20,921 nt of DNA, from positions 1 to 20,921 of the forward strand of contig DATJGF010000140.1 in assembly GCA_035495315.1 (NCBI GenBank), read 5' to 3'. This DNA is from DATJGF01 sp035495315. Lineage in GTDB: Bacteria > Verrucomicrobiota > Verrucomicrobiia > Limisphaerales > UBA8199. The position numbers and the translations under genes are program-made. Positions 1 to 6,788 of the stretch are shown piece by piece (position 1 is the stretch's first letter; every line of letters starts with the position of its first letter). Below the pieces are notes generated by a model. The model had not been told where the DNA came from. It worked only from the letters and a program-made list of their open reading frames with translations, and did not search any database.

Positions 1-116
1 ACAGACTAGCATTTGACTTATGAGAATAGAATGAATCATGGCAGCACGAACCCTTCTGAAGATCAATCTGGATTTGTGCCGCTGTGTTTCCTGATTCAAA
101 CGCGAAGGAGCCCAAA

Positions 117-284
117 ATGAAGTCAAGGATTAGATCCGGAGCAACATTCGCTGCGCTGGTTTCCGCGACAACAGTCACATTCGCAGTAATTGCACCCACG
201 GCCGCATCGATAAGCCTGGCTTGGTACTCAAGCCCGGCACTCGCGTACCGCCGCCGCCACTCGTCAGAACCTCTTTCCTCGTAA
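117..284 (+). CDS. Small putative secreted protein (doubtful)
   Basis: A 55-residue ORF begins at the ATG at 117, seven bases after a good ribosome binding site (GAAGGAG, 104-110). An alternative GTG at 84 would add 11 residues but has no such site. Residues 1-35 look like a signal peptide: a basic start (MKSRIR) followed by an Ala/Val/Thr-rich hydrophobic stretch. The remainder is short and Arg/Ser-rich, with no recognisable domain. It may be a degenerate remnant of a longer secreted protein or a chance ORF. The ribosome binding site and signal-like start are the only support, and I do not recognise a family. Confidence 0.25.
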   Translation: MKSRIRSGATFAALVSATTVTFAVIAPTAASISLAWYSSPALAYRRRHSSEPLSS

Positions 285-399
285 TTCGACTCAATTCAGG
301 GTGCATAATTCGTCTAACATCCTTTTTGAGGCAACGAAGGCTTTACTCAACGCTTTTCGTCCACTCCCGGTAACAATTTTTTTGAGGCAGTTCGTATCC

Positions 400-419
400 G
401 GGGCGCATCTCAATTTTTG
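400..419 (-). repeat. Short dispersed repeat, copy 1 (inverted)
   Basis: On the minus strand this reads CAAAAATTGAGATGCGCCCC. It matches the copies at 645-663 and 2588-2609, which lie on the plus strand. Together with the 645-663 copy it brackets the palindromic element at 436-610 in inverted orientation. The core CAAAAATTGAG resembles an operator-like palindrome (CTCAA-N3-TTGAG in the other copies), but the match continues past the palindrome, as expected of a repeat family. Confidence 0.6.
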
Positions 420-435
420 TTCACCTGTTCGTCGG

Positions 436-610
436 CTCTCATTAACACCCCGGTTCAGCTTCAGCGGGGTGATGCTATGTGCTGGGCCTTCCAGGCGCTT
501 CATTCAGCGGTTTTCCCGGTGCACAGTTAAGACAGGCACCCTAAACCGCTAAAGCGGTTCCGGTCGGTGTTCGCTGTCTTCACCCCGCTGAAGCGGGGTG
601 TTAATGAGAG
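436..610. repeat. Four-hairpin palindromic element A (REP/BIME-like)
   Basis: The outer arms are near-perfect inverted copies. The left arm (436-472) starts CTCTCATTAACACCCC and the right arm (580-610) ends GGGGTGTTAATGAGAG. The right arm folds as a 9-bp stem with a GA loop (CACCCCGCT/AGCGGGGTG). The left arm carries a 6-base insertion (GTTCAG-like duplication). Inside lies a second perfect 7-bp hairpin at 544-559 (AACCGCT, AA, AGCGGTT) and a degenerate counterpart near 495-513. The layout matches element B at 7978-8134, with different stem sequences. It resembles REP/BIME elements moved by RAYT transposases, but no transposase is in the window, so that link is inference. Confidence 0.75.
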
Positions 611-644
611 CAGCATATTCAATCATCTACGGCTCGGTCAGGTT

Positions 645-663
645 CTCAAAAATTGAGATGCCC
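645..663 (+). repeat. Short dispersed repeat, copy 2
   Basis: The sequence CTCAAAAATTGAGATGCCC contains a CTCAA-N3-TTGAG palindrome. It sits about 30 bases upstream of the proposed -35 box of the LamG gene. The GCG of the other copies is shortened here to GCC. It could be a regulator site or simply a member of a dispersed repeat family. Confidence 0.55.
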
Positions 664-692
664 ACTCGTATCCGGTCTGCAACAGAATGCCG

Positions 693-721
693 TTGATCCG
701 AAATGTGACATTCGATATAGT
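693..721 (+). promoter_or_regulatory. Probable sigma70-type promoter of the LamG gene
   Basis: TTGATC (693-698) and TATAGT (716-721) are separated by exactly 17 bases. The -10 matches consensus at five of six positions and the -35 at four of six. Transcription would start near 728, about 26 bases before the preferred ATG at 754, giving a short leader that contains the ribosome binding site AAGGA. This placement excludes the upstream in-frame ATG at 724 as the start. Confidence 0.5.
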
Positions 722-753
722 ACATGTGTGTGGTAGATTCAAAAGGACTCCTT

Positions 754-2445
754 ATGAAAATTAAAGGTTTGCACGGGAGCTGGCTCACTTTTTTAAGTTT
801 CTTGGTTTCAACCATAAGTATCCCCATTCATTCGTTCGCTCAAAATAGTAACTGTGTGCCTTTGCCGGCAGGCATGATCGGTTGGTGGCGCGGGGAAGGC
901 GATGCGAGCGACAGTTTTGGAACTAACAATGGCGCACCCGTTAACAACCCGGGCTTTATGTCGGCCAAGGTGGGGCAAGGATTTTGGTTTTCAGACTACA
1001 ACCAGCGGATCAGCGTCCCTGATTCACCCTCGCTTGATTCCACAAATGAGATGACATTGGAGTGTTGGATCCTTCAAACCAGCTTCGGCCAAGTGGGCCA
1101 GTGGTTGGTAACTCCGATCGTCGAAAAGGGAGACGCAACCTCCCTTGGGTTTGGTCTCCCGTCTCCCGATTTGCAATACTACATCGGACTCACCAACACA
1201 ATGTCTTATGATCCCGACCATTGGTTTTTTCAGGTTGGTGTTCGTCTGTCTTCGGGAATTGCCATCGCAACGGGAAGCACTGCCGTACAAGTCGGCATAT
1301 GGCACCATGTGGCAATGACCTATGATGGAGCCAATCTCAAGCTATACGTCAACGGGAATCAGGAGGGGAGTGCCGGCGCAACTGGTTCCCTTATTCCCTC
1401 TTCAGCATCGCTCGATATCGGTGGACACGGTGTTCCCTATGCAGTGCCGTGCATTGTGGATGAGTTAAGTCTCTACAACCGCGCATTGGCGTCCAATGAA
1501 GTGCAGGCGATATTTCAAGCTGGCAGCGCGGGAAAATGTCACGGTTCCACACCACCAGCCGTCCCGGCATGTGTACCACCGCCGACGGGATTAGTCGGTT
1601 GGTGGCAGGCGGAAACCAACGCCTTCGATTCTATTGGGGATAACGACGGAACCGCGAGCGGAGTTAGTTATATTCCCGGAAAGGTTGGAAACGCATTTTA
1701 CTTCCCGAACTCCCCATACAGCTCTGTTGCGGTGCCAAACGCGCCGGATGTTAACCTCACAAACAACATTTCCATAGAAGGCTGGGTGTATCCGCTCGGG
1801 TTCCCGCCCGGAACATTTGCGCCAATCGTGGAAAAAGGCATTCGGACGACGCCCCCGCCCGGCGCCTATCGATTTCTCATGAGGTCAATATCGGGCGTGT
1901 GGCATTTTGACGCGATTGTTTGGACGATCCCACCCAGCCCGCTCAGCCCTCAAGAGGTCATTGGAGCCAGAGTGATCCAAACCAATACATGGTATCACAT
2001 AGCGATGACGTACGACGGGACAGCCGTAAAGCTTTACGTGGACGGAGAGTTGGACGGAAGCGTCACAGCCAACGGGCCCATCAATTCGATTACAGACTCT
2101 CTGGTGATTGGCTCTGAAGGGAGCGGCTATTTTTTCATCGGCCTTATGGATGAAATCGCTATTTACGACCGTGCGTTAACAGCGACTGAAATAAAGGCCA
2201 TTTACGCGGCGGACAGCGGGGGAAAATGTGCCAACGTTTTGCACCTTTCGGCGTCACCGGGCAATCTGTCTGTGTCTTGGCCTTTGAGTGCACGAGGGTT
2301 CCAATTGGAATCCACCTACAGAGATCCCACCGACACAAACTCGTGGAGTCAGGCGGCTTCGAATCTGCAAACCAACGGAGGCAGAATTCAAATTGCGGTG
2401 CCAATGTCCGGAAACAAGGGGTTTTTCCGTCTTCGCCACCAATAG
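754..2445 (+). CDS. Secreted protein with two LamG (concanavalin A-like) domains
   Basis: A 563-residue protein. The ATG at 754 is preferred over one ten codons upstream because AAAGGA lies just before it and a signal peptide begins there (residues 1-30, cleavage near SFAQ). Two homologous LamG/laminin-type jelly-roll modules follow, about residues 34-258 and 273-490. Each opens with CVP-x-P-x-G-[ML]-[IV]-GWW and contains a W-[HY]-H-[VI]-AMTYDG-x(3)-KLYV[ND]G strand and a DE-x-[SA]-[LI]-Y-[ND]-RAL end. Residues 497-563 (LSVSWP ... GFFRLR) resemble the C-terminal module often seen on secreted verrucomicrobial proteins. LamG folds usually bind glycans or proteins; no catalytic residues are apparent. 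With the arabinanase-like enzyme next door, surface glycan binding is plausible, but the ligand is unknown. Confidence 0.88.
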   Translation: MKIKGLHGSWLTFLSFLVSTISIPIHSFAQNSNCVPLPAGMIGWWRGEGDASDSFGTNNGAPVNNPGFMSAKVGQGFWFSDYNQRISVPDSPSLDSTNEMTLECWILQTSFGQVGQWLVTPIVEKGDATSLGFGLPSPDLQYYIGLTNTMSYDPDHWFFQVGVRLSSGIAIATGSTAVQVGIWHHVAMTYDGANLKLYVNGNQEGSAGATGSLIPSSASLDIGGHGVPYAVPCIVDELSLYNRALASNEVQAIFQAGSAGKCHGSTPPAVPACVPPPTGLVGWWQAETNAFDSIGDNDGTASGVSYIPGKVGNAFYFPNSPYSSVAVPNAPDVNLTNNISIEGWVYPLGFPPGTFAPIVEKGIRTTPPPGAYRFLMRSISGVWHFDAIVWTIPPSPLSPQEVIGARVIQTNTWYHIAMTYDGTAVKLYVDGELDGSVTANGPINSITDSLVIGSEGSGYFFIGLMDEIAIYDRALTATEIKAIYAADSGGKCANVLHLSASPGNLSVSWPLSARGFQLESTYRDPTDTNSWSQAASNLQTNGGRIQIAVPMSGNKGFFRLRHQ

Positions 2446-2587
2446 CATTATACGATTTAGAAAGTACCGAACCAACCGAATGAGACTTCTTGCACACAAC
2501 CTGTCAGGTTTACACAACTTCTGCACACGCCCCCAAGCCGGCACGGTTGCGACCCCTAAGGAATCAGACGGTAAAAGGTTATCAGAT

Positions 2588-2609
2588 TCTCAAAAATTGA
2601 GATGCGCCC
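2588..2609 (+). repeat. Short dispersed repeat, copy 3
   Basis: TCTCAAAAATTGAGATGCGCCC lies 64 bases upstream of the GH43 start codon. It again contains the CTCAA-N3-TTGAG palindrome and continues GATGCGCCCGG, as copy 1 does. Its presence upstream of both adjacent secreted-protein genes leaves open a shared regulatory role. Confidence 0.55.
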
Positions 2610-2672
2610 GGAAGCGGCGTTGGTTTGATAGCTGCCTTGAATCCTGTTCAATTTTTTTTCAAACTGGCGTTC

Positions 2673-3764
2673 ATGAAACACGTACGAGGTATCGCACCCA
2701 GTAGGCGCGCCCTGCGCTCGGCGGTATTAACCGGAATGCTGGCTCTTTCCATTGCCGCGGATGCGCAACCGGATGGGGCCGAACCGCGCCCGGAAAAGTC
2801 CTTTCCCGCCCTGCCGCTGGAACAGTCGGCGAGTCGCGGCATTACAACTCGGGACCCATCCAGCATCGTGAAATGCAAAGAGGATTACTGGGTCTTCTAC
2901 ACTGGCCGGGGCGTGCCTTCGTATCGTTCGGGCGACTTGGTGAAATGGGAACGCGGGCCGGCCGTATTCAAAATTGCACCGGAATGGATCGCCAAGGTCG
3001 TTCCCGAAAACCGTCGCATGCAATATTGGGCTCCCGACGTCATCCAGCTGGGTGACCGGTATCTGCTTTATTACGCGGTTTCGACGTTCGGCAAAATGAC
3101 CTCGGCCATCGGCCTCGCGACTAATCCCACGCTGGACCCGGACGATCCGGCCTATCATTGGACTGATGAAGGATTTGTGGTCCGGACGCAGGACGGCGAC
3201 GGCTACAATGCGATTGACCCGTCGGTGTTTCACGACCGCGATGGAAGTTTGTGGTTGGCTTTTGGCTCGTATTGGTCCGGCATCAAACTCATTCAGCTGG
3301 ATCCCCAGACTGGGAAGCGGATGGCGCCGGATTCGAAGCTGTTTTCCATCGCTCACAATGAGTCGATCGAAGCATCGTATCTGTGCCGGCATGAGGACTA
3401 TTACTATCTGTTTGTGAACTGGGGTAGCTGTTGCCAGGGCCCCAAGAGCACGTACAACATTCGCATCGGACGCGGCAAATCCGTCAGTGGGCCATACCTG
3501 GACAAGACGGGTGTGGACATGCTGCACAAGGGGGGCAGTCTGTTTCTGGCAACGACCAACGGCCCGTTGATCGGCCCGGGACATGCCGGGACTTTGAACG
3601 CGCGAGGAAAGGATTGGTTCACGTCGGACTTCGAGGGTGACCTGCGAATGGAAGGAAGAGCCACCCTGGCAATCATGCCACTGCGTTGGAATCTAGACGG
3701 CTGGCCGGAGGCGACGGTGAATGATGTGAAGGATGCTCGGCCCGCGGATTCGGCGACGAAGTAA
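2673..3764 (+). CDS. Secreted GH43 family glycosidase, arabinan endo-1,5-alpha-L-arabinanase-like
   Basis: A 363-residue protein from the ATG at 2673. The ORF is open further upstream, but a signal peptide starts at this Met (basic n-region, hydrophobic core to about residue 28, cleavage near ADA-Q), so it is likely exported. The five-bladed beta-propeller GH43 triad is visible: catalytic base Asp61 in TRDPSSI, pKa-modulating Asp182 in NAIDPSVF and general acid Glu233 in ESIEASYL. FVNWGSCCQG (residues 247-256) and GPGHAG (301-306, active-site/metal His region) are typical of the arabinanase branch. The expected reaction is hydrolysis of alpha-1,5-arabinan in pectic polysaccharides. There is no clear Shine-Dalgarno. 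It follows the LamG gene by 227 bases on the same strand and may share its regulation. The family is sure; the exact substrate is inferred. Confidence 0.9.
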   Translation: MKHVRGIAPSRRALRSAVLTGMLALSIAADAQPDGAEPRPEKSFPALPLEQSASRGITTRDPSSIVKCKEDYWVFYTGRGVPSYRSGDLVKWERGPAVFKIAPEWIAKVVPENRRMQYWAPDVIQLGDRYLLYYAVSTFGKMTSAIGLATNPTLDPDDPAYHWTDEGFVVRTQDGDGYNAIDPSVFHDRDGSLWLAFGSYWSGIKLIQLDPQTGKRMAPDSKLFSIAHNESIEASYLCRHEDYYYLFVNWGSCCQGPKSTYNIRIGRGKSVSGPYLDKTGVDMLHKGGSLFLATTNGPLIGPGHAGTLNARGKDWFTSDFEGDLRMEGRATLAIMPLRWNLDGWPEATVNDVKDARPADSATK

Positions 3765-3894
3765 AGTTCTTGGCTTATTCAACCGTGTGACGCCAGCCAG
3801 CGCAGGATGCACTCGCGGCTGGGGAATTTCGCATTTGAGATTTGAGATTTCGGAGGCGATTCATAGTTTTGGTTACTGTCGATCTGAGGGGTGC

Positions 3895-4031
3895 GATTAA
3901 AAGTGGGCGGTGGCGACAAACCCTTAAAAAAAAGGGTTCGATCCACCGAGGATCTGGTACACCTCCATAAATGGAGGTGTTAATGAGATGAAGCACAGGG
4001 AGCAAAAGCGCATTCGCATCCACTTTTAATC
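3895..4031. repeat. 12-bp inverted repeat enclosing hairpins (MITE-like)
   Basis: GATTAAAAGTGG at 3895-3906 is an exact reverse complement of 4020-4031. The 113 bases between them hold two perfect hairpins (3919-3938 and 3959-3980). The arrangement resembles a small non-autonomous element, but no target-site duplication is obvious, and the repeat may simply be a long stem. Confidence 0.45.
3959..3988 (+). repeat. Solo half-copy C of the palindromic element
   Basis: A perfect 10-bp stem (ACACCTCCAT / ATGGAGGTGT) with an AA loop is followed directly by TAATGAGA. The border GGTGTTAATGAGA is the same as on elements A and B, but the stem interior differs completely while remaining fully paired. 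There is no left half, so this is a single-hairpin version. Confidence 0.65.
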
Positions 4032-4064
4032 GGGCCCTGAGCTGAGCGCGGCTGAGTTTTGGGA

Positions 4065-4094
4065 TTGACGCGAGTTTGGCGCGGCTCCTAAAGT
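4065..4094 (+). promoter_or_regulatory. Possible weak promoter upstream of the STAS-like/FGE genes
   Basis: TTGACG and TAAAGT are spaced by 18 bases and match the sigma70 boxes at five and four of six positions. The implied 250-base untranslated leader is long, so this is only a candidate. Confidence 0.22.
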
Positions 4095-4347
4095 GTTGGT
4101 GTTCCCGGAGATCTCTTATGAGGATCGGAGAATCGGGCATCGAATCGAAGCCGCAAGGTAGCTTCCAATCCCAGGAAAGGGAAAATGTTGGAGTGAGGCT
4201 GGGCTGTCTTGGCTTCCAGGTGGGTATCCTGTTGCCTGTTGCTGCCACAGCGAAGCGTGTTTCCGCCCCAATTCAAAATTCGCACAGAGGTTTTGTATTT
4301 GCGGTCAGGGGTGAGGTTATTTTCCGAACGCGACAGGGAGGTGCAGC

Positions 4348-4887
4348 ATGCCTGTAGAATTGCACGTGATTCGGGCGAGCGAATTCATTCGGCTGGACGC
4401 AAACGAGCGCCTTGATTTCCAGGCGAGCGCGAAGGTCCTTGAGGGGCTGGCGCAGGCGTGCCGGAAGCGCGGGTTGAACAGCGCGCTGCTCGACTTGAGG
4501 ACGCTGCCCCCGCTGGCGAAGCCGCATTTCACGACAAAGCAAATTGCCGCTCTGGTTGGGGTTTTCCGTAACGCTGGTTTTTCGAAGGAGCAACGACTGG
4601 CGGTGCTCTACCATCACGATCTGTATGGCGGTATTCGCGATTTCGCTTTCATCAGCCGAATGGGAGGATTGCAGGTTCAGGCGTTCCAGGAATATGAAGC
4701 GGCATTGCAATGGCTGTCTGCGGCCACTGAATCGGAGGCCGAATGCCGCCGAGGCGAAGTCTCGATTCCGATTACGAAGAAAGGGAATGACGCCAAAAAG
4801 TTGCCGGTTCGTGCAGGTGTCCAAGCACGGCGCGTCAGGACGCGCCGGACTGGTTCAGAAAATGGCCTGAAAGGGAAGGCCGCTTGA
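4348..4887 (+). CDS. SpoIIAA/STAS-like domain protein of unknown role
   Basis: A 179-residue soluble protein. The ATG at 4348 has a strong site (GGGAGGTG) seven bases before it. Residues about 1-130 have the alternating strand/helix pattern of SpoIIAA-like/STAS folds: ALLDLRTLPPLAKP, FRNAGFSKEQRLAVLYHHD, then FISRMGGLQVQAFQEYEAALQWL, a typical ending in which a helix follows the last strand. Such proteins are usually regulators or partner-binding modules. Residues 135-179 are a Lys/Arg-rich, probably disordered tail. Its stop codon overlaps the start of the FGE gene (TTGA), so the two are likely translated together. A role linked to that enzyme is inferred from position only. No catalytic residues or phosphorylatable Ser/Thr could be assigned. 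Confidence 0.7.
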   Translation: MPVELHVIRASEFIRLDANERLDFQASAKVLEGLAQACRKRGLNSALLDLRTLPPLAKPHFTTKQIAALVGVFRNAGFSKEQRLAVLYHHDLYGGIRDFAFISRMGGLQVQAFQEYEAALQWLSAATESEAECRRGEVSIPITKKGNDAKKLPVRAGVQARRVRTRRTGSENGLKGKAA

Positions 4888-6116
4888 AACAATCGGTGAA
4901 ACACTCACCCACCAGGAAGTCGGGGGCTAAAGAACCTCCGAAAAAAAAGCGGCCATTGGGTTCGCCATCACGCACCAAGTGGATCATCGCGGGAGGGTGT
5001 CTCGCAAGCGCGGTCCTGGCCACTTTGGCGATCAACTATCAATCAGGGCCTTCAAGTCATGAGCATGGTGCGCCGACTGACGGCTCACCCTTTACACCGA
5101 CGATTGCTAATACATCGCAATCACCCGGTCCCACGCCTGAAGGCATGGCGTGGATTCCGGGAGGTGAGTTTTCAATGGGGAGCACGATGGAAACCGAATC
5201 GCTGTGCGGACTTCCCGGGGTGACACGTGATGCGCTGCCGGTACACCGGGTTTATGTCGATGGTTTTTGGATGGACGCGATGGAAGTGACCAACGAGAAA
5301 TTTGAGCAATTCGTCAAAGCCACTGGTTATATCACGATCGCAGAGCGCACGCCCACCAAGGAAGAATTTCCTACGGCCCCAGCCGAAAACCTCGTAGCCG
5401 GATCAACTGTCTTTACGCCGACACCCGGCCCCGTGCCACTGGACAATTTTTACCAATGGTGGCGTTACGAAAAGGGGGCCAATTGGCGCCATCCTGAAGG
5501 ACCGTCGAGCGATATCAAGGGACGTGAGAAATACCCCGTGGTTCACATCGCCTATGACGACGCGGTGGCTTACGCAAAGTGGGCCGGCAAACGGTTGCCA
5601 ACGGAGGCGGAGTTCGAATTCGCGGCGCGGGGCGGCAAAGCGGGGCTAATCTATGCATGGGGAAACGAATTGCACCCCGGCGGCAAGTTTATGGCGAACA
5701 CTTACCAGGGAACTTTCCCGGTGAAGGATTCGGGCGAAGATGGTTTCTCCGGCATCGCACCGGTGGGGCAATTTCCACCGAATCCTTATGGCCTTTACGA
5801 CATCACCGGGAATGTGTGGGAATGGTGCAGCGACTGGTATCGGCCGGATTACTATGCGGAACTGGCGAGGCAGGGCAGGGTCGCGCGCAATCCCCAGGGG
5901 CCGGACATTCCATTTGATCCGGCCGAACCGACGGAGAAGAAACGCGTTCATCGCGGCGGCTCGTTCCTTTGCAGCGACCAGTATTGCACGCGGTACATGG
6001 TTGGCACGCGCGGCAAAGGGGAAGTCACCACGGGCAGCAATCACGTGGGCTTTCGCTGCGTGCAGCCGGGCGGATCTGGAACCGCACACGGCGCGAATAA
6101 AGGCAAGCCATCGTAA
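4884..6116 (+). CDS. Membrane-anchored formylglycine-generating enzyme (sulfatase-modifying factor)
   Basis: A 410-residue protein starting at TTG 4884, with GGGAAGG just upstream and a 4-base overlap with the preceding gene. Residues 1-32 are basic, about 33-51 form a single membrane segment, 52-85 are a Pro/Ser/Thr linker, and the FGE-sulfatase domain spans about 86-394. Motifs include MAWIPGGEFSMGS (88-100), FWMDAMEVTN (128-137), NWRHPEGP (200-207), WAGKRLPTEAEFEFAARGG (233-251), GEDGFSGIAPVG and GNVWEWCSDW (309-318). The key point is GGSFLCSDQYC (358-368): Cys363 and Cys368 sit at the spacing of the copper-binding catalytic pair of true FGE (human Cys336/Cys341), which most SUMF1-fold paralogues lack. 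The enzyme should oxidise the Cys of sulfatase CxPxR motifs to formylglycine. The orientation (N-in, domain in periplasm) follows from the basic N-terminus. No sulfatase is encoded in the window. Confidence 0.9.
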   Translation: MKQSVKHSPTRKSGAKEPPKKKRPLGSPSRTKWIIAGGCLASAVLATLAINYQSGPSSHEHGAPTDGSPFTPTIANTSQSPGPTPEGMAWIPGGEFSMGSTMETESLCGLPGVTRDALPVHRVYVDGFWMDAMEVTNEKFEQFVKATGYITIAERTPTKEEFPTAPAENLVAGSTVFTPTPGPVPLDNFYQWWRYEKGANWRHPEGPSSDIKGREKYPVVHIAYDDAVAYAKWAGKRLPTEAEFEFAARGGKAGLIYAWGNELHPGGKFMANTYQGTFPVKDSGEDGFSGIAPVGQFPPNPYGLYDITGNVWEWCSDWYRPDYYAELARQGRVARNPQGPDIPFDPAEPTEKKRVHRGGSFLCSDQYCTRYMVGTRGKGEVTTGSNHVGFRCVQPGGSGTAHGANKGKPS

Positions 6117-6205
6117 CGAGAAAGCAGATGGGGTTCCGACTGGCTGAAACAAAACTCAGACGTGCTGGGATTAGGATTACGAGCGAACGTTGACCCACAC
6201 AACCT

Positions 6206-6643
6206 ATGAAAAAATTCATGATCACCTTTATCGCCGGCATACTCGTCGGCTCGGGAGGCTATTGGACATTTCGCGACGGGCCGCTGGCGACCCGGGTGCG
6301 CGAAAACGCGTTGGTGCAGAAGATCGGGGACAAATTTGACGACCGCGCGACCAACCGGATGAAAGAGGAAATGGAGAAGGACGGCAAAATCGTCGTGAGC
6401 AAGCCGGCGGGATCGACAATAGCGCCACTGGATGACGGGAAGTTGGGCGACCTGGTGAAGGCAAAAATGGCCGCCGAACCGATGCTGGCCGAGACAAATA
6501 TCAAGCAACAGGTCAAAAGCGGTGAGGTGAGTCTGCAGGGGACCGCAAGTTCCTACGACCAGGTCGCCCGTGCGATACGCCTGGCACTGGAGTGCGGCGC
6601 GACCAAGACGGTAGTGTCGACGATCGAGGTAAAGACCAAGTGA
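6206..6643 (+). CDS. BON-domain protein with N-terminal membrane segment
   Basis: A 145-residue protein. Residues 4-20 are hydrophobic (a signal anchor or uncleaved signal), 25-75 are a charged helical linker and 78-143 form a BON domain: LVKAKMAAEPMLAETNI, the strand GEVSLQGTA and a helix ending before VVSTIEV. BON domains occur in periplasmic or envelope stress proteins (OsmY, Kbp) and bind phospholipid or other ligands. Only one BON unit is present. No Shine-Dalgarno is visible before the ATG. It follows the FGE gene by 89 bases on the same strand and precedes a GlsB-type stress membrane protein, so an envelope stress role is reasonable but inferred. Confidence 0.82.
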   Translation: MKKFMITFIAGILVGSGGYWTFRDGPLATRVRENALVQKIGDKFDDRATNRMKEEMEKDGKIVVSKPAGSTIAPLDDGKLGDLVKAKMAAEPMLAETNIKQQVKSGEVSLQGTASSYDQVARAIRLALECGATKTVVSTIEVKTK

Positions 6644-6700
6644 AAAGTAGTGAAAAGCGTCCTATAAAATCAACTTGGACACCGGCGAGATAGGAGCACA

Positions 6701-6754
6701 ATGTTCGCCTGCGTCGCCGGAAACCTGAGCAGACTGCTCAGGCGACGACCGTAA
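6701..6754 (+). CDS. Possible 17-residue leader peptide
   Basis: An ATG at 6701 follows AGGAG (6692-6696) by four bases and opens a 17-codon ORF ending LSRLLRRRP. Four of its last eight codons are Arg (AGA, AGG, CGA, CGA), and they fall inside strong alternative hairpins at 6706-6747. The stop lies 34 bases before the GlsB-type gene. This resembles an attenuation or stalling leader, but an ORF this short may be chance. Confidence 0.2.
   Translation: MFACVAGNLSRLLRRRP
6706..6747 (+). promoter_or_regulatory. Competing hairpins between the BON and GlsB-type genes
   Basis: A 9-bp stem CCTGAGCAG/CTGCTCAGG (6724-6742) can form. So can two wider, mutually exclusive stems: CGCCTG 6706-6711 with CAGGCG 6739-6744, or CGTCGCC 6712-6718 with GGCGACG 6741-6747. 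No T-run follows, so a simple intrinsic terminator is unlikely. Confidence 0.4.
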
Positions 6755-6788
6755 TCAATACTAACGAAAAATAAAAATAACCACCTCC

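Larger units (their letters stand above)
285..753. other. Non-coding region with palindromic repeats and promoter
   Basis: No credible gene lies between the doubtful small ORF and the LamG gene. The stretch holds two copies of the motif TTTTTGAGGCA (about 323-333 and 379-389), an inverted copy of the CAAAAATTGAGATGCGCCC repeat (about 400-419), the four-hairpin element at 436-610, a direct copy of the same repeat (645-663) and a probable promoter (693-721). Short ORFs here on both strands merely read through the palindromes. Confidence 0.6.
3765..4347. other. Non-coding region with hairpins and 12-bp inverted repeat
   Basis: No credible gene is seen in these 583 bases. The inverted repeat GATTAAAAGTGG (3895-3906) and CCACTTTTAATC (4020-4031) encloses an AACCCTT/AAGGGTT hairpin (3919-3938) and the solo palindromic repeat at 3959-3988. 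Downstream, TTGACG (4065-4070) and TAAAGT (4089-4094) are a possible weak promoter for the STAS-like/FGE pair, with a 250-base leader. ORFs of 65-157 codons on both strands have no recognisable motifs. Confidence 0.55.

Noticed and set aside
301..552. 83-codon plus-strand and 70-codon minus-strand ORFs over element A
   Set aside because: They read through palindromic repeats and lack ribosome binding sites and domains.
2727..3584. 285-codon minus-strand ORF antisense to the GH43 gene
   Set aside because: It lies wholly within a gene with a visible catalytic triad and has no recognisable motif.
4071..4094. Sigma54 promoter (TTTGGCGCGGCTCCTAAAG)
   Set aside because: The -24 GG is present, but the -12 GC element is missing at the required spacing.
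3775..4357. ORFs of 65-157 codons in the region before the STAS-like gene
   Set aside because: They overlap each other on both strands and run through the inverted repeat. None has a motif or convincing start signal.
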